Below, one piece after another: positions 45,118-57,500 of a stretch of 64,000 bases of DNA. A program made the translations under genes and the position numbers. Positions within the stretch are counted from its first letter, which is position 1; each line of letters begins with the position of its first letter. A model generated the notes under the pieces. It was not told where the DNA came from, searched no databases, and saw nothing but the letters and a program-made list of their open reading frames with translations. Source of the DNA: Lolium rigidum. Taxonomy: Eukaryota; Streptophyta; Magnoliopsida; Poales; Poaceae. The stretch lies in the NCBI RefSeq assembly GCF_022539505.1, contig NC_061510.1:272065687-272129686 (forward strand), read 5' to 3'.

Positions 45118-45420
45118 TTATAGTGTATAGTTAGTTTGTTAGAAAAATTAGTGTAGTTAGTTTGTTAGTAAAATTTAGTGAAAAAAAAATAGTGTAGTTA
45201 GTGTGTTAGAAAAATTAGTGTAGTTAGTTTGTTAGTAAAATTTAGTGAAAAAAAATAGTGTAGTTAGTGTGTTACAAAAATTAGTGTAGTTAGTTTGTTA
45301 GTAAAATTAAGTGAAAAAAAATAGTGTAGTTAGTGTGTTAGAAAAATTAGTGTTAGTAAAATTAGTTAGAGAAAAGTTAGAAAATTAGTTAGGAAAAAGT
45401 TAGAAAAGTTAGAAAATAGA
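45118..45420. repeat. About 66-bp AT-rich tandem repeat in a presumed intron
   Basis: Roughly four copies of a unit containing TAGTGTAGTTAGTGTGTTAG and GTTAGTAAAATTTAGTG with an A-run. Period about 66 bp. It lies between the GC-rich donor at 45067 and the ORF at 45715. Confidence 0.8.
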
Positions 45421-45714
45421 TTCATTTGTGTCGGCGCCGCCCCCCGCGCGCGCCGACGACTTAGACCGTGGCGGTGCCGAGTCCGTAGCGGTGCCGCCGC
45501 GACATAGACTTAGGGTCGCGAAATAGAGAAAGAGCGAGCGAGGAGGAGCGCCGAGTCCGTGGCGGTGCCGGTACCGCCGGCGCCTCGCCGACGCCCCCAA
45601 AACAGGGTCGTGGAACGCGGCGTTAGTACAAAAGTAGTGAAGTTTTTTATTTAGCACAATATCATGTTTTTTATTTATATTAGTATACATATATGATTTG
45701 TTTTCGTAGCTACG

Positions 45715-46167
45715 ATGCCGCGACAGCCGACAGCCGGCGGGCCGTGGTCCGACTCTCACCGAGGAGATGGAGCAGATAGGGGAGGTCCGGGACTGGGCTC
45801 CGCCGGGGTGGCACCGGGAGGTCTTAGCTTCCGGGTCGCGCACCTTGGTGCGGAATCCGGGTCCCGTCGTCGACCCGGATATTCTATGGTGGAGGTCTTA
45901 TGGGCCACGGTCGTTTCGTAGGGAGCCGGCCCCGCCGGAGGAGGTAGCTCAGCCGCATTGCGGCGGAGGACGAGCACGTTCGCCGTTACATGTACGCGTT
46001 AGACAACATGTATAGGACCGGATGGAGCGTTATGCGGGGATCTCATGTTAGCTATGCTCCCGTTGTTGTTCCGTGGCTTTGGGGGCACACCCAGCCGCGG
46101 CTCGGGACCCGGTCGGCGCCCTCTAGGACCCGGTCTGCGCGGTTGAGTGGTTGTAGTAGTGATTGAT
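45715..46167 (+). pseudogene. CACTA-borne ORF of unknown function, frameshifted
   Basis: After a TTTTCGTAG acceptor-like site the ATG at 45715 begins MPRQPTAGGPW; the frame then shifts to EEMEQIGEVRDWAPPGWHRE, PGPVVDPDILWWRSYGPRSF, and shifts again near 45960 to YMYALDNMYRTGWSVMRGSH. The Trp/Pro-rich character is conserved-looking but I cannot name a domain. It precedes the second CACTA ORF on the same strand and may be its upstream exon. Confidence 0.5.
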
Positions 46168-46361
46168 ATGTATTAGGGTTAAATAAACATGAACCCGATC
46201 TATGTATGCATGTAATCGCACTATCTCGCTTTTAGCACTATATTATCGATCCTTAGTTAAGAACTATACATATGTAACTCCATTTTCAGTTTTCTCGCAT
46301 TATCCTTAATTTGATCATATGATGGTTCCTATGTATAGCTTGCAGTGTCGTTGTAGAAAGC

Positions 46362-48214
46362 ATGGAGAGAGATGAAATTCAAGAAAATTTCATGGAGGAA
46401 CTCATAGCAAACGGTACTCGGATGATCGCGACGACGACGTTATTCCAGATGATGGCGGTGACGATGTCACCGCAACTTATTTGAATGACTCCGGTGAGGG
46501 AGCGGAGAATATTGAGGAAGAAGATCCTAGTGGCGCCGGTGAGGAACAAGATCATCATAATGGCTCCCGAACCGTAGTTATCACCGAGGTATATAAACTA
46601 ATTAAGCCGCCGTTGATCGACTAGATGCATTAACTAATTAAATTGTACTCGACTATGAATTATTTCTTTTTTAGCCCTCCGGATCGAGCACTTCTTCCGT
46701 AAAGTCGAGGAAGCGAGGCCCGGCCAAAAAGTTGGATGACGGTGTTAGGCACGACATCACCCACATCGAAAATGATGGTAAACCGATTGCTCCGGAGAAA
46801 GGTGCAAAGGCATTTATAGCTCAATGCGGAGTGCTTGTTAGGGACCACGTCCCGATCACCGTTCGAGAATGGCACAAGCCGAAGGGACTAGTGCTGTCTC
46901 GCAGAGGAAGAAGGTCAAGGTCTTTATATCGATGATGTAGCCAAAAACAGCATTATGGACAAGCTCATGTCACATTTCAACATAGTACCCGAAGAGGGGG
47001 TGACGCCGAAAAGGCCAAGATGGAGCAGGCCCTCCGCGAGTTTGGCAAGAAGAAGATGGCCGAACTATTCAAGAGCCACAAGAAAAGATTGCGCCGCCTT
47101 ATCAAGATAAAGAAGACTCCGGACAATGAGAAGGTAAAAACTCACCGGGAAGAATTCGTGAAGTACAAGACGGAGTCGAAGAATTTAAGAGAAGGTCGGA
47201 AATAAATAAGGCAAATGCTGCGTTGAAGCTATATCACCAAATTCCGGGTCCAGTGGATACGTGGCTAACCGTCCTAAGTGGCAGTGCAGCCGAGGCGGAA
47301 CCGACCGAAGAAGGGATCAGATTAGGGACACACGGTTGGATCGAACGGTGCAAGGAGTGGTTCTACGGGATTGGGGGAACGTTGGATCCGTGAAACAGGA
47401 AGTGCATCTATAAGAAAGCTCATCCGAAGGTTCCCATTGATGCCCGGAAAAAGCACATAGGGACGTGGAGGCGGGGTTGTTCCAGCCCGAAAGAGAGAAC
47501 GATGAGCTGACACGCGCCCTTGGGAACAAAGAACACGGCGGACGAACACGAGGCACGAGCAGGCTCCGTTCCGTGGAAGTATGGCTTTCCCGCGGAAAGG
47601 AAGAGATTTCCCGATAAAAGCCATGAGAGGAGGAAGGCAAGGGAAACAGACCGCCCGGCTAACTTAGAGGAGGGTATGAGCACCATGCAAGCCCAATTAA
47701 GCATGGTAACCCAAGTACTTACATCTCGGATGGCTCGGGGGCAGGCCGTAGATCCCGCACCGCTCAATGCCATCGCCCCGCCGCAATCTCAACCACACCG
47801 GAAAGCAGCGTGGCTTCCTCTCAGCAGTGGATAATGATGATGATGATGACCAGGTGGTCGAGCCTCCTCGCTACCCCCGTGGATGATCTCACTGAGAGCC
47901 GTCCTTGTGAGCTGCATGTTAAAGTTTTCAACCTATCCTTCAAGGCGGCGGTCGGCATCCTCTTACCTACAAGGTCTTACCATTGCCGTTCGGTCCAAGA
48001 CGACTTTGCTGTTGTGATGGTGGATGAAGTGATGAGCGCTTATGAGGGGTTGGTGCTTGAGCACCCCGCAGTGTGAAGATGGGGAAATCAAAGAACTGGG
48101 AGAAGCCCGTAGAACCACCGTGCAATGGCGGAAGGAGAACATTGTGTTTCCGAGTGAGAAGCCAACAAGCATGCCACCTCCGCCTCCTCCGCCACCTCGA
48201 GTCTCCTCCGCGTG
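46362..48214 (+). pseudogene. CACTA second ORF, Ptta/En/Spm transposase-associated region, decayed
   Basis: An acidic N-terminal exon (46362-46590) ends at CACCGAG|GTATAT; the next exon from about 46675 reads KRGPAKKLDDGVRHDITHIE, then SHFNIVPEEGVTPKR, then 47020-47205 (REFGKKKMAELFKSHKKRLR, FVKYKTES), 47230-47400 and 47520-47834 (ERRKARETDRPA, SMVTQVLTSRMARGQ), and finally DDQVVEPPRYP and a Pro-rich stretch up to the gap. These are the blocks of the En/Spm-associated protein found with plant CACTA transposases. Several frame changes and a TGA near 47393 break it. The Ulp1-like end is missing, lost in the gap. Confidence 0.8.
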
Positions 48215-48314
48215 NNNNNNNNNNNNNNNNNNNNNNNNNNNNNNNNNNNNNNNNNNNNNNNNNNNNNNNNNNNNNNNNNNNNNNNNNNNNNNNNNNNNNN
48301 NNNNNNNNNNNNNN
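48215..48314. other. Assembly gap of 100 N
   Basis: 100 undetermined bases, size conventional. The coding sequence of the CACTA second ORF runs into it and does not resume on the other side. Confidence 0.99.
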
Positions 48315-48572
48315 AGCGCCGTTAACGGCGTCGCCACGTGTCGGTTGCATGACGTCGGCGGTCAACGGGCTCCCGGAAACACTTGCGCAACGGTCCGATT
48401 TTCCGTGGCGGAAGGGCGCCCAAGCGCGACGGACCGAAAAAACGTCGTTGGACTTTGCCTGACGCAGTTTCCACAACAGAACCCATATCGTCGGGTTAGG
48501 CCCATGGGCGACGAAAAATACCCCTTAGCGGACGATTTTGAGACGTTGTCTATCAGAACTTTTCTTGTAGTG
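48315..48572 (+). mobile_element. Terminus of a CACTA element
   Basis: The segment ends CAGAACTTTTCTTGTAGTG at 48572, the inverse of a CACTACAAGAAAAG start, so it is a right-hand CACTA end. The inner part has paired motifs such as GCCGTTAACGGCG. The terminus does not match that at 37650 (CACTAGTGGAGAAG), and the 3-bp flanks differ (TCC against ATA), so the two ends probably belong to different elements. It abuts gypsy internal DNA, into which it inserted. Confidence 0.75.
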
Positions 48573-50019
48573 ATATCTAGTATTGAGTTTTGAACAACAA
48601 GGAAGACGGTGTAGAGTCTTATAATGTTTACAATATGTCTTTTATGTGAGTTTTGCTGCACCGTTCATTCTTGTGTTTGTTTCAAATAACCTTGCTAGCC
48701 TAAACCTTGTATCGAGAGGGAATACTTCTCATGCATCCAAAATACTTGAGCCAACCACTATGCCATTTGTGTCCACCATACCTACCTACTACATGGTATT
48801 TATCCGCCATTCCAAAGTAAATTGCTTGAGTGCTACCTTTAAAATTCCATCATTCACCTTTGCAATATATAGCTCATGGGACAAATAGCTTAAAAACTAT
48901 TGTGGTATTGAATATGTACTTATGCACTTTATCTCTTATTAAGTTGCTTGTTGTGCGATAACCATGCTTCGGGGACGCCATCAACTATTCTTTGTTGAAT
49001 ATCATGTGAGTTGCTATGCATGTCCGTCTTGTCCGAAGTAAGAGAGATCTACCACCTTAATGGTTGGAGCATGCATATTGTTAGAGAAGAACATTGGGCC
49101 GCTAACTAAAGCCATGAATCATGGTGGAAGTTTCAGTTTTGGACATATATCCTCAATCTCATATGAGAATAATAATTGTTGCCACATGCTTATGCATTAA
49201 AGAGGAGTCCATTATCTGTTGTCCATGTTGTCCCGGTATGGATGTCTAAGTTGAGAATAATCAAAAGCGAGAAATCCAAAATGCGAGCTTTCTCCTTAGA
49301 CCTTTGTACGAGCGGCATGGAGGTACCCCATTGTGACACTTGGTTAGAACATGTGCATTGCAAAGATCCGGTAGTCCAAGCTAATTAGGACAAGGTGCGG
49401 GCACTATTAGTATACTATGCATGAGGCTTGCAACTTGTAAGATATAATTTACATAACTCATATGCTTTATTACTACCGTTGACAAAATTGTTTCATGTTT
49501 TCAAAATAAAAGCTCTAGCACAAATATAGCAATCGATGCTTTCCTCTTTGAAGGACCATTCTTTTTACTTTTATGTTGAGTCAGTTCACCTATCTCTCTC
49601 CACCTCAAGAAGCAAACACTTGTGTGAGCTGTGCATTGATTCCTACATACTTGCATATTGCACTTGTTATATTACTCTATGTTGACAATTATCCATGAGA
49701 TATACATGTTACAAGTTGAAAGCAACCGCTGAAACTTAATCTTCCTTTGTGTTGCTTCAATACCTTTACTTTGATTTATTGCTTTATGAGTTAACTCTTA
49801 TGCAAGACTTATTGATGCTTGTCTTGAAGTACTATTCATGAAAAGTCTTTGCTTTATGATTCACTTGTTTACTCATTTCATTACCATTGTTTTGATCGCT
49901 GCATTCATTACATATGTTTACTAATAGTATGATCAAGGTTATGATGGCATGTCACTTCAGAAATTATCTTTGTTATCGTTTTACCTGCTCGGGACGAGCA
50001 GAACTAAGCTTGGGGATGC
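48573..50019 (+). mobile_element. Non-coding internal region of a plus-strand gypsy-like element
   Basis: This matches, in reverse orientation, the internal region at about 503-1960. It ends with the purine-rich AAGCTTGGGGATGC just before the LTR. No coding domain is seen. Its left part was cut by the CACTA insertion at 48572. Confidence 0.8.
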
Positions 50020-51620
50020 TGATACGTCTCCGACGTATCGATAATTTCTTATGTTCCATGCCATATTATTGATGATACCTACATGTTTTATGCACACTTT
50101 ATGTCATATTCGTGCATTTTACGGAACTAACCTATTAACGAGATGCCGAAGAGCCGGTTGTTGTTTTCTGCTTGTTTTTGGTTTCGGAAATCCTAGTAAC
50201 GAAATATTCTCGGAATTGGACGAAATCAAGACCCGGGGTCCTATTTTGCCACGAACCTTCCGGAAGACCGAAAGGGATACGAAGTGGGGCGACGAGGCGC
50301 CGCCACCATAGGGCCGCGCGGCCGGAGGGGGCCCGCGCCGCCCTATGGTGTGGGCCCCTCGTCGGCCCTCCGACTCGCCCTTCCGCCTACTTAAAGCCTC
50401 CGTCGCGAAACCCACGATGCGAAAAAACCACGATACGGAAAACCTTCCCGAGACGCCGCCGCCGCCAATCCCATCTCGGGGGATTCGGAGATCTCCTCCG
50501 GCACCCTGCTCGGAGAGGGGATTCATCTCCCGGAGGACTCTACACCGCCATGGTCGCCTCCGGAGTGATGAGTGAGTAGTTCACCCCTGGACTATGGGTC
50601 CATAGCGGTAGCTAGATGGTTGTCTTCTCCTCATTGTGCTTCATTGTTGGATCTTGTGAGCTGCCTAACATGATCAAGATCATCTATCCGTAATACTCTA
50701 TGTTGTGTTTGTCGGGATCCGATGGATAGAGAATACCATGTTATGTTAATTATCAAGTTATTACATATGTGTTGTTTATGATCTTGCATGCTCTCCGTTA
50801 TTAGTAGAGGCTCGGCCAAGTTTTTACTCTTAACTCCAAGAGGGAGTATTTATGCTCGATAGTGGGTTCATGCCGCATTGACACACGGGACGATGTGAGA
50901 AAGTTCTAAGGTTGTGCTTTGTCTTGTTGCCACTAGGGATAAAACATTGGCGCTATGTCCGAGGATGTAGTTGTTGATTACATTACACACCATACTTAAT
51001 GCAATTGTCCGTTGCTTTGCAACTTAATACCGGAAGGGGTTCGGACGATAACCTGAAGGTGGACTTTTTAGGCATAGATGCGGTTGGATGGCGGTCTATG
51101 TACTTTGTCGTAATGCCCAATTAAATCTCACTATACTTATCATGACATGTATGTGCATTGTTATGCCCTCTCTATTTGTCAATTGCCCGATCGTAATTTG
51201 TTCACCCAACATGCTTTTATCTTATGGGAGAGACACCTCTAGTGAGCTGTTGACCCCGGTCCATTCTTTAATACTTGAAATACAAATCTGCTTGCAATAC
51301 TTGTTTTACTGTTTTCTCTCGCAAACAATCATCTTCCACACAATACGGTTAATCCTTTGTTACGACAAGCCGGTGAGATTGACAACCTCACTCTGTTTCG
51401 TTGGGGCAAAGTACTTTGGTTGTGTTGTGCGGGTTCCACGTTGGCGCCGGAATCTCTGGTGTTGCGCCGCACTACATCCCGCCGCCATCAACCTTCAACG
51501 TGCTTATTGGCTCCTCCTGGTTCGATAAACCTTGGTTTCTTTCTGAGGGAAAACTTGCTGCTGTGCGCATCATACCTTCCTCTTGGGGTTCCCAACGAAC
51601 GTGTGAGTTACACGCCATCA
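50020..51620 (+). mobile_element. 3' LTR of the plus-strand gypsy-like element, 1601 bp
   Basis: The LTR begins TGATACGTCTCCGACG and ends ACACGCCATCA. A purine tract precedes it, so it is the 3' LTR. A GC-rich zone at 50280-50560 is where promoter and leader usually lie. The ORFs inside (for example 51088-51528) have no domain. The next 5 bases, TAACA, would be the right target-site duplication. The LTR has landed in the minus-strand LTR that follows. Confidence 0.82.
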
Positions 51621-52954
51621 TAACACAGCAGCAGTAATAGTAACACAGGAGCAATGGCACCAGAAGATAGTTGATACTACTTCCAATGACATGTAGAACG
51701 AATATATAATGATGAAAGATGGACCGGGGTTCCCAGCTATCTACACTAGTGGCAACTCTCCAATAACAAGTGTTGGGTGAACAAATTACAGTCGGGCAAT
51801 TGATAGAATTGAAATAGCATTAAGACAGAATATCAAGATCATTAATCATGTAGGCATGTTTTCCAATTATAGTCGTACGTGCTCGCAATGAGAAACTTGC
51901 ACAACATCTTTTGTCCAACCAGCCGGTGGCAGCCGGGCCTCTAGGGAATCTACTGGGATATTAAGGTACTCCTTTTAATAGAGTACCGGAGCAAAGCATT
52001 AACACTCCGTGAAAACATGTGATCCTCACATCACCACCATCCCCTCCGGTTGTCCCGATTCTGTCACTTCGGGGCCTTTGGTTCCGGACAGCGACATGTG
52101 CATACAACTTGTAGATACAATCTAAGCAATAAGTATAGAGCTTAAATCTAAGATCATGCCAGTCGGGCCCTAGTGACAAGCATTAAACACAACAAGATTG
52201 CAGCAACAATAACTTCATAAACTTTGTAGATAGACAATCATAACGTAACAATCCATCGGATCCCGACAAACACAACACCGATTACATCAGATGAATCTCA
52301 ATCATGTAAGGCAGCTCATGAGATCATTGTATTGAAGTACATGGGAGAGATGATACCAACTAGCTACAGCTAGAACCCGTAGTCCATGGGGGAACTACTC
52401 ACGGAGCATGATGGAGGCGGTGGCGTTGATGGAGATGGCTTCCGGGGGCATTTCCCCGTCCCGGCAGGGTGCCGGAACAGAGACTTCTGTCCCCCGAATT
52501 GGAGTTTCGCGATGGTGGCGGCGCCCCTGGAGTCTTTCTGGAGTTTCGTCAAAAGGTACTGCGTTTTTAGGTCAAAAGGGCTTATATAGGCGAAGAGACG
52601 GAGTCGGAGGGGCGACAGGGTGGCCCCACACCAGGCCGGCGCGGCCAGGGTGTGGCCCGCGCGGCCCACCTGTGTGGTAGCCCCTGGCTCTCCTCCGACT
52701 CTCCTTCGGTGTTCTGGATGCTTCCGGGAAAAATAGGATCTTGGGCGTTGATTTCGTCGAATTCGAGAATATTGCCCGAACAGCCTTTCTGGAACCAAAA
52801 ACAGCAGAAAACAGGAACTGGCACTGTGGCATCTTGTTAATAGGTTAGTTCCGGAAAATGCATAAAAACATTATAAAGTGCGAGCAAAACATGTAAGTAT
52901 TGTCATAAAACTTGCATGGAACATCAGAAATTATGGATACGTTGGAGACGTATC
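51621..52954 (-). mobile_element. Inverted LTR of the same group, truncated
   Basis: On the minus strand it starts TGATACGTCTCCAACG at 52954; 52451-52954 matches 1-502 closely. Its distal end is missing: it is cut at 51620 by the plus-strand element. The base after the start is not a purine tract but the leader of the gag-only element, so this is a 5' LTR or a solo LTR inserted there. Confidence 0.75.
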
Positions 52955-53248
52955 ACCAAGCACATCACCCGTGAAGACGAAGAATCCACCCGGAAGAGTA
53001 GTATCACCCCAGCACTTAAGTAGGTGTGAGTTGTATCAGGATCCCCTTGTATCGTAGAGCGAATGAATGGTTCTTCAAACCAACGGTGTGTTAGATTTGT
53101 AATGTGTGATGTTTGGTATGAATGAAAAAGTGTTGTTGGTTTTTACCCCCTCAACACTACTCAATTTTCAAGTTTTGAACTTGTGAACTTTAATTCAAAC
53201 AAACCGTAGAAATTTCCCTCTTATCTTATCATCTACTCCGATACTCAG
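52955..53248 (+). mobile_element. Leader of the gag-only gypsy element
   Basis: Non-coding DNA between the inverted LTR and the gag start codon, T-rich with TTTACCCCCTC. No primer-binding site or 5' LTR remains; the inverted LTR replaced or displaced that part. Confidence 0.5.
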
Positions 53249-54451
53249 ATGGCACCACCAACCCGCGGCGCCACCCAAGACGCCATGATGCGGATGCTAG
53301 AGATGATGATGGCGGACCGAGAAGCCGAGAGAGCTGAACGCCAAGCCAACATTGCTGCACCTGCAGCTGATTGCTAGAACAACAATGGCCATGGAAACCA
53401 CGACCACCCTGGGTCAAAACTGAAGAACTTTCAGAACACCAACCCACCTATTTTCAGCAAGACCGAAGAGCCCCTCGATGCTGATGACTGGCTCCAGACA
53501 ACGGAGAACAACCTCGAAGTTGCGCAAGTTGAAGCCCCAGAGAAAGTACTCTTCGCCACCCACTACCTGTCAGGACCTGCAAGAGCCTGGTGGCCAAGCG
53601 CCCGTGCAATGAATGCTGGACAGATGATGACCTGGGAAGACTTCAAACCGAAGTTTAGCAAGTACCATGTGCCCCAAGGACTGATCAAGATGATGAGAGA
53701 CGAGTTCCGCGAACTCAAGCAAGGCAGAATGTCCGTGGTAGAATACCGCGACAGATTCCTTACTCTGTCAAGGTACGCCCCGGACGAAACCGACACCAAT
53801 GAGAAGCGGAAGGAAAGATTTCTGAACGGACTCCACGACGAGATGCAGACTGTACTGGTCAACATTCCCTTTGCTGACTTAGAAGCCCTGGTGGACTCAG
53901 CCATCCAGATGGAAGGGAAGCTTCACCAAGCCAACGAGAACCGCAAGCGCCGGATGATGAACCAGCATGGGTCCAAGCAATACCCGAAGTACCGCAACAA
54001 CTCATCTGGAGGATATACTCCAAAATACAGCAAGCCCCCTGCTCAGAATTACCGCCCAAACTACACCAACAACCACGGAGGACCCCCGAAGCCCGGAGGC
54101 AACAACCACAATAATCAGACCAGCAACAACAACCCCAACAACAACAACAACAACGGGAACAACAGCAACAACAACAACAACACTGGCCCTAGGACTGGAA
54201 GCAACGCCATCCCCGTCGCCAACAAGGACAAGGCCACCATCACCTGTTATGAGTGTGGAGTGGTTGGGCATTACTCCAATGAGTGCCCCAAGAGACTCGC
54301 CAAGATTGCCGCCAACACCGTTGCACCTGCTCAGAACCAACGCCGCTTCGCTGCAAGAAAGAACCAGAACAACAACGGCCGCTACTACAACATGACTGCC
54401 ACCGAAGCTCAAGAAGCACCTCAGAACATGCCAAGTATGTCTTCCTGTTAA
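53249..54451 (+). pseudogene. Gag of a Ty3/gypsy element, one premature stop
   Basis: The ATG at 53249 opens MAPPTRGATQDAMMRMLEMM. The retrotransposon gag core follows (LFATHYLSGPARAWW, GQMMTWEDFKPKF, EFRELKQGRMSVVEYRDRF), then an Asn-rich low-complexity stretch (54105-54180), a zinc knuckle CYECGVVGHYSNEC near 54247, and a stop at 54449-54451. An in-frame TAG at 53375-53377, after APAADC, interrupts it. Gag would form the virus-like particle and bind RNA. No protease, reverse transcriptase or integrase follows: within 80 bp of the stop comes the purine tract, so pol has been deleted. Confidence 0.9.
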
Positions 54452-54514
54452 ATCATAGCGCCCAATCTTTCTTAGGAACCTAAATTTTTAAAAAAATCTC
54501 GGGACGAGATTTGT

Positions 54515-54530
54515 TTAAGGGGGAAGGGTT
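54515..54530 (+). promoter_or_regulatory. Polypurine tract of the gag-only element
   Basis: TTAAGGGGGAAGGGTT precedes the LTR start TGTAACACCCC. The preceding phrase CTCGGGACGAGATTTG is the usual 3' end context of this gypsy group. Confidence 0.8.
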
Positions 54531-57500
54531 TGTAACACCCCAAATTTCAAAACAAAGAGAAAATAAATTTCCCTTTTCCAAAAATGAGCCAACAAAAACT
54601 TTTCTTAAATAGAGTGCTATGCTTAGTGCTCATACCTAATACTTGTGTTCTTGCCATGATGAGTGTTATTATGCTTAGGTGATAAATCCTAAAACCCTAA
54701 AGTGATCAAGTGAAGATCACAAACCAAATAAAATAAAAGGAGAAAGAAATCAAATAAGAAAAACCCAAAACCCTAACCTTCTCAAAAATCATTTGGATCT
54801 ATTTTGAGAAACCAAAATAGAAGAAAAAGACATATGTGGGCATATAGCCCAAATATGTAAATCTTGAACTCTACATTTCTTACTTTGCTAAATGGTGGTG
54901 AACCATTGCAAAACTTACTAAACCCTAACCTCATCCCTCTTGTCATCAATTTTTGAAAAACAAAATAAAAGGAAAAGATCTTATTTAAGAAAAAGGCATA
55001 TGCAAGCTTATGGCTACTTTTTGAAAATGATGAGCTTTGCCTTGTCTACCTTGAGTAGATGAACTGAAATACCTCAACACACTCAACCAAGCACCTACCA
55101 ACCAATTCAAGTGAGAAACAAAATGAAATCCAAAATATGCATAGAGGCATATGTGGCACTTAGCCAAATTATAAAATCTTGACCTAGCTATTTCCATTGC
55201 CTCAAAATGGTGTGAACCTTTCAACCAACTCAATAGAACACCAAATAAACCTCACTCTTGTCAAAATGAAGCAAAGAAAAATAAAAGAATAAAAGTTAGA
55301 AATTCACAAAACCCTCACATATGGCTTATGCCATTTTTATAAATGTTGACCCTAGACCATTTTGGTCTTCACCATTAGTTGAATAATGTTACTAAACACT
55401 TATTACAACTTTTGGAATCAAAGAAACACAAATCAAATGATTTTCAAACTCAATTGGTGATCACATGTGATTATGGTCAAAACTGCCATTTACAATCTGG
55501 TCACTACTTTGAGCCTCTCTATTTCAAACTTTTCAAACTAAACCTTGCTAACTCTTTGCACTTCATCCAAGACAACATCAAGGTGAACACTTTTTGTGAA
55601 GATCACCATGCCAAATTCTTTCTTGATCAATAGCTATGCTCATCCAAAGTTGCAACATTTTAACAAGTGTAACAATCTCCCACTTATCAAATTTTGCAAT
55701 TCTTTGATTCTAACAATTCCACCACCACACCTTATCTTCTCTGATCATTTCTAACTCAATCAAACACACTCTTTTCAAATTGGGCAACCATTTGAATTGA
55801 ATCGAATTTGGGCCAAATTCACAATTTCCAATTATGGCACTATTTGACACTATTTGAAATAGTGATCTACCTCATCTAATCTACCTCAAACCTAGTCTAA
55901 ATGGTCCCCTGGTTCCCTCTAACCATCAATGAAGCATAGTAACCCTAGGGAGAGGAGGAGCAAGGCTAGGACATGGCCATGCCGGCCAGGTCACCAACCC
56001 GACAACCTCCCCCTCTCCTCCTTCCTTCCCCAACCTGGCCACCATGCCATTGCTCGCCACCACACCCTACTGGACCTCCTAGAGCAAGCCCTGGTCGAGG
56101 AGGAGCTCGACAGCCGCCGGACAACGCGCGCCCAGTGGTGGCCACGCCATGCCGAAGACGTCGCGCGTGCATGCCCGCAGACGCGCTCTGGATACGCGCC
56201 GCCTGGCCACCTCACGCACGCCCTGGACCCCCCCGCTGCTCGTCGAGCCTCAGCACGCCACCGCGACGCCGACAGACACGCGCGCGACCACCACCCTTGC
56301 CCGCCGCCGCCGGGGACGGTGACAAGATCCCGTGAACGCCGCCGCCAGGCACGGACGCAATGCGTCGCCCACAGACGCCGCCCGACCGTGCCGTTGCTAC
56401 CTACAGCTTCGCCTGGACGAGGAGAACGTCACCGCACCCTTGCCTAGCCCAACACCTCGCCGGAATCGCCGCGTCGCTGTCGCCTTCGCCGCAGACCCAC
56501 GGGCATCATGCGCAACTACAAATAGACCGTCTCCCGCACCTCCATCCTCACACCAATCCGCTTCCCTCCCCTCTCTGAGCCTCCTCCACTCCTCTCCCAT
56601 CAACATTAGCCGCCGGAGCAAGCCAATTCATCGTCGGAGCCCCGCCAGAACACTTGCACGCCGCCGTCGATTGCGACCACCCCAGACGCTCCCACGACCA
56701 CCGTTCGACTCGTCGTCGTCGACAACCTCGAGCACCGCCACCGCCCTGCCTCGCCGACCGCCGGTGAGCTCGCCCGCAGCAAACCCTCGCCGCCAGGGAA
56801 TCCTCTCTCGCCGGAGAAGACGACGCGCCTCGACCACACGATCTGCATCTAATCCAACCGCCCACATTCATCGGTACCGTTTCGGTAAGAATGGCCCGCT
56901 GACGAGTGGGTCCTGCTGTCAGCTGGCCCGCAGCGTTAGCTGGGCCGGCCCAACTCTGCTTTGCTGCGTTTCAAACGGTTTCAGCCCACCTAGTGTTCCC
57001 GCCAGCCCATGCAATTCAAATTTGATTTAAACAATTCTTTTCAAATCCAATAGTGAACCCAACTTTGAAATTTAATAGAATCTGTTTGGCTTGGCCAAAT
57101 TTAACAAATTTTATATTGTTGGAAAGCTAATTAAAAGTTCTATCCAACCCCACTGGTCCCACTTCAAAACCTATTGTAGAATTAATCTGATAAAAAGAAG
57201 AAGGCAGGGACTTTTCCATATTCAAATAAATATTAAAAATCAACCAAAATAGATATTAAGTTAATTCCAACTCCAATAGCTCACATTTGACTTACACTAA
57301 TTGTTTCTGCAGGAAAATGGTGTGGTCACTTTGCATGATCATGCCCTAGTTTAATTAATGGGCAATATGGCTAGTTTATTTAGTTGATATTATCCAAAAC
57401 TATTATGCAAACTATATGACACTACAGGAAAGCCGGTCTATTGCAACAATTTTTATTGCTACAACCGTATCTCGTTGCAATAAAACGCGATATTGCCACC

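Noticed and set aside
50119..50579. Overlapping 135-codon ORFs on both strands
   Set aside because: Within the GC-rich part of the plus-strand LTR; frames on both strands are open together, typical of composition.
51088..51528. 146-codon plus-strand ORF
   Set aside because: It lies inside the 1.6-kb LTR and has no recognisable domain; membrane-like text is a product of T-rich codons.
55929..57030. GC-rich ORFs up to 232 codons
   Set aside because: They fall inside the U3/leader part of the gypsy LTR, overlap in several frames and contain only low-complexity Pro/Arg/Ala sequence.
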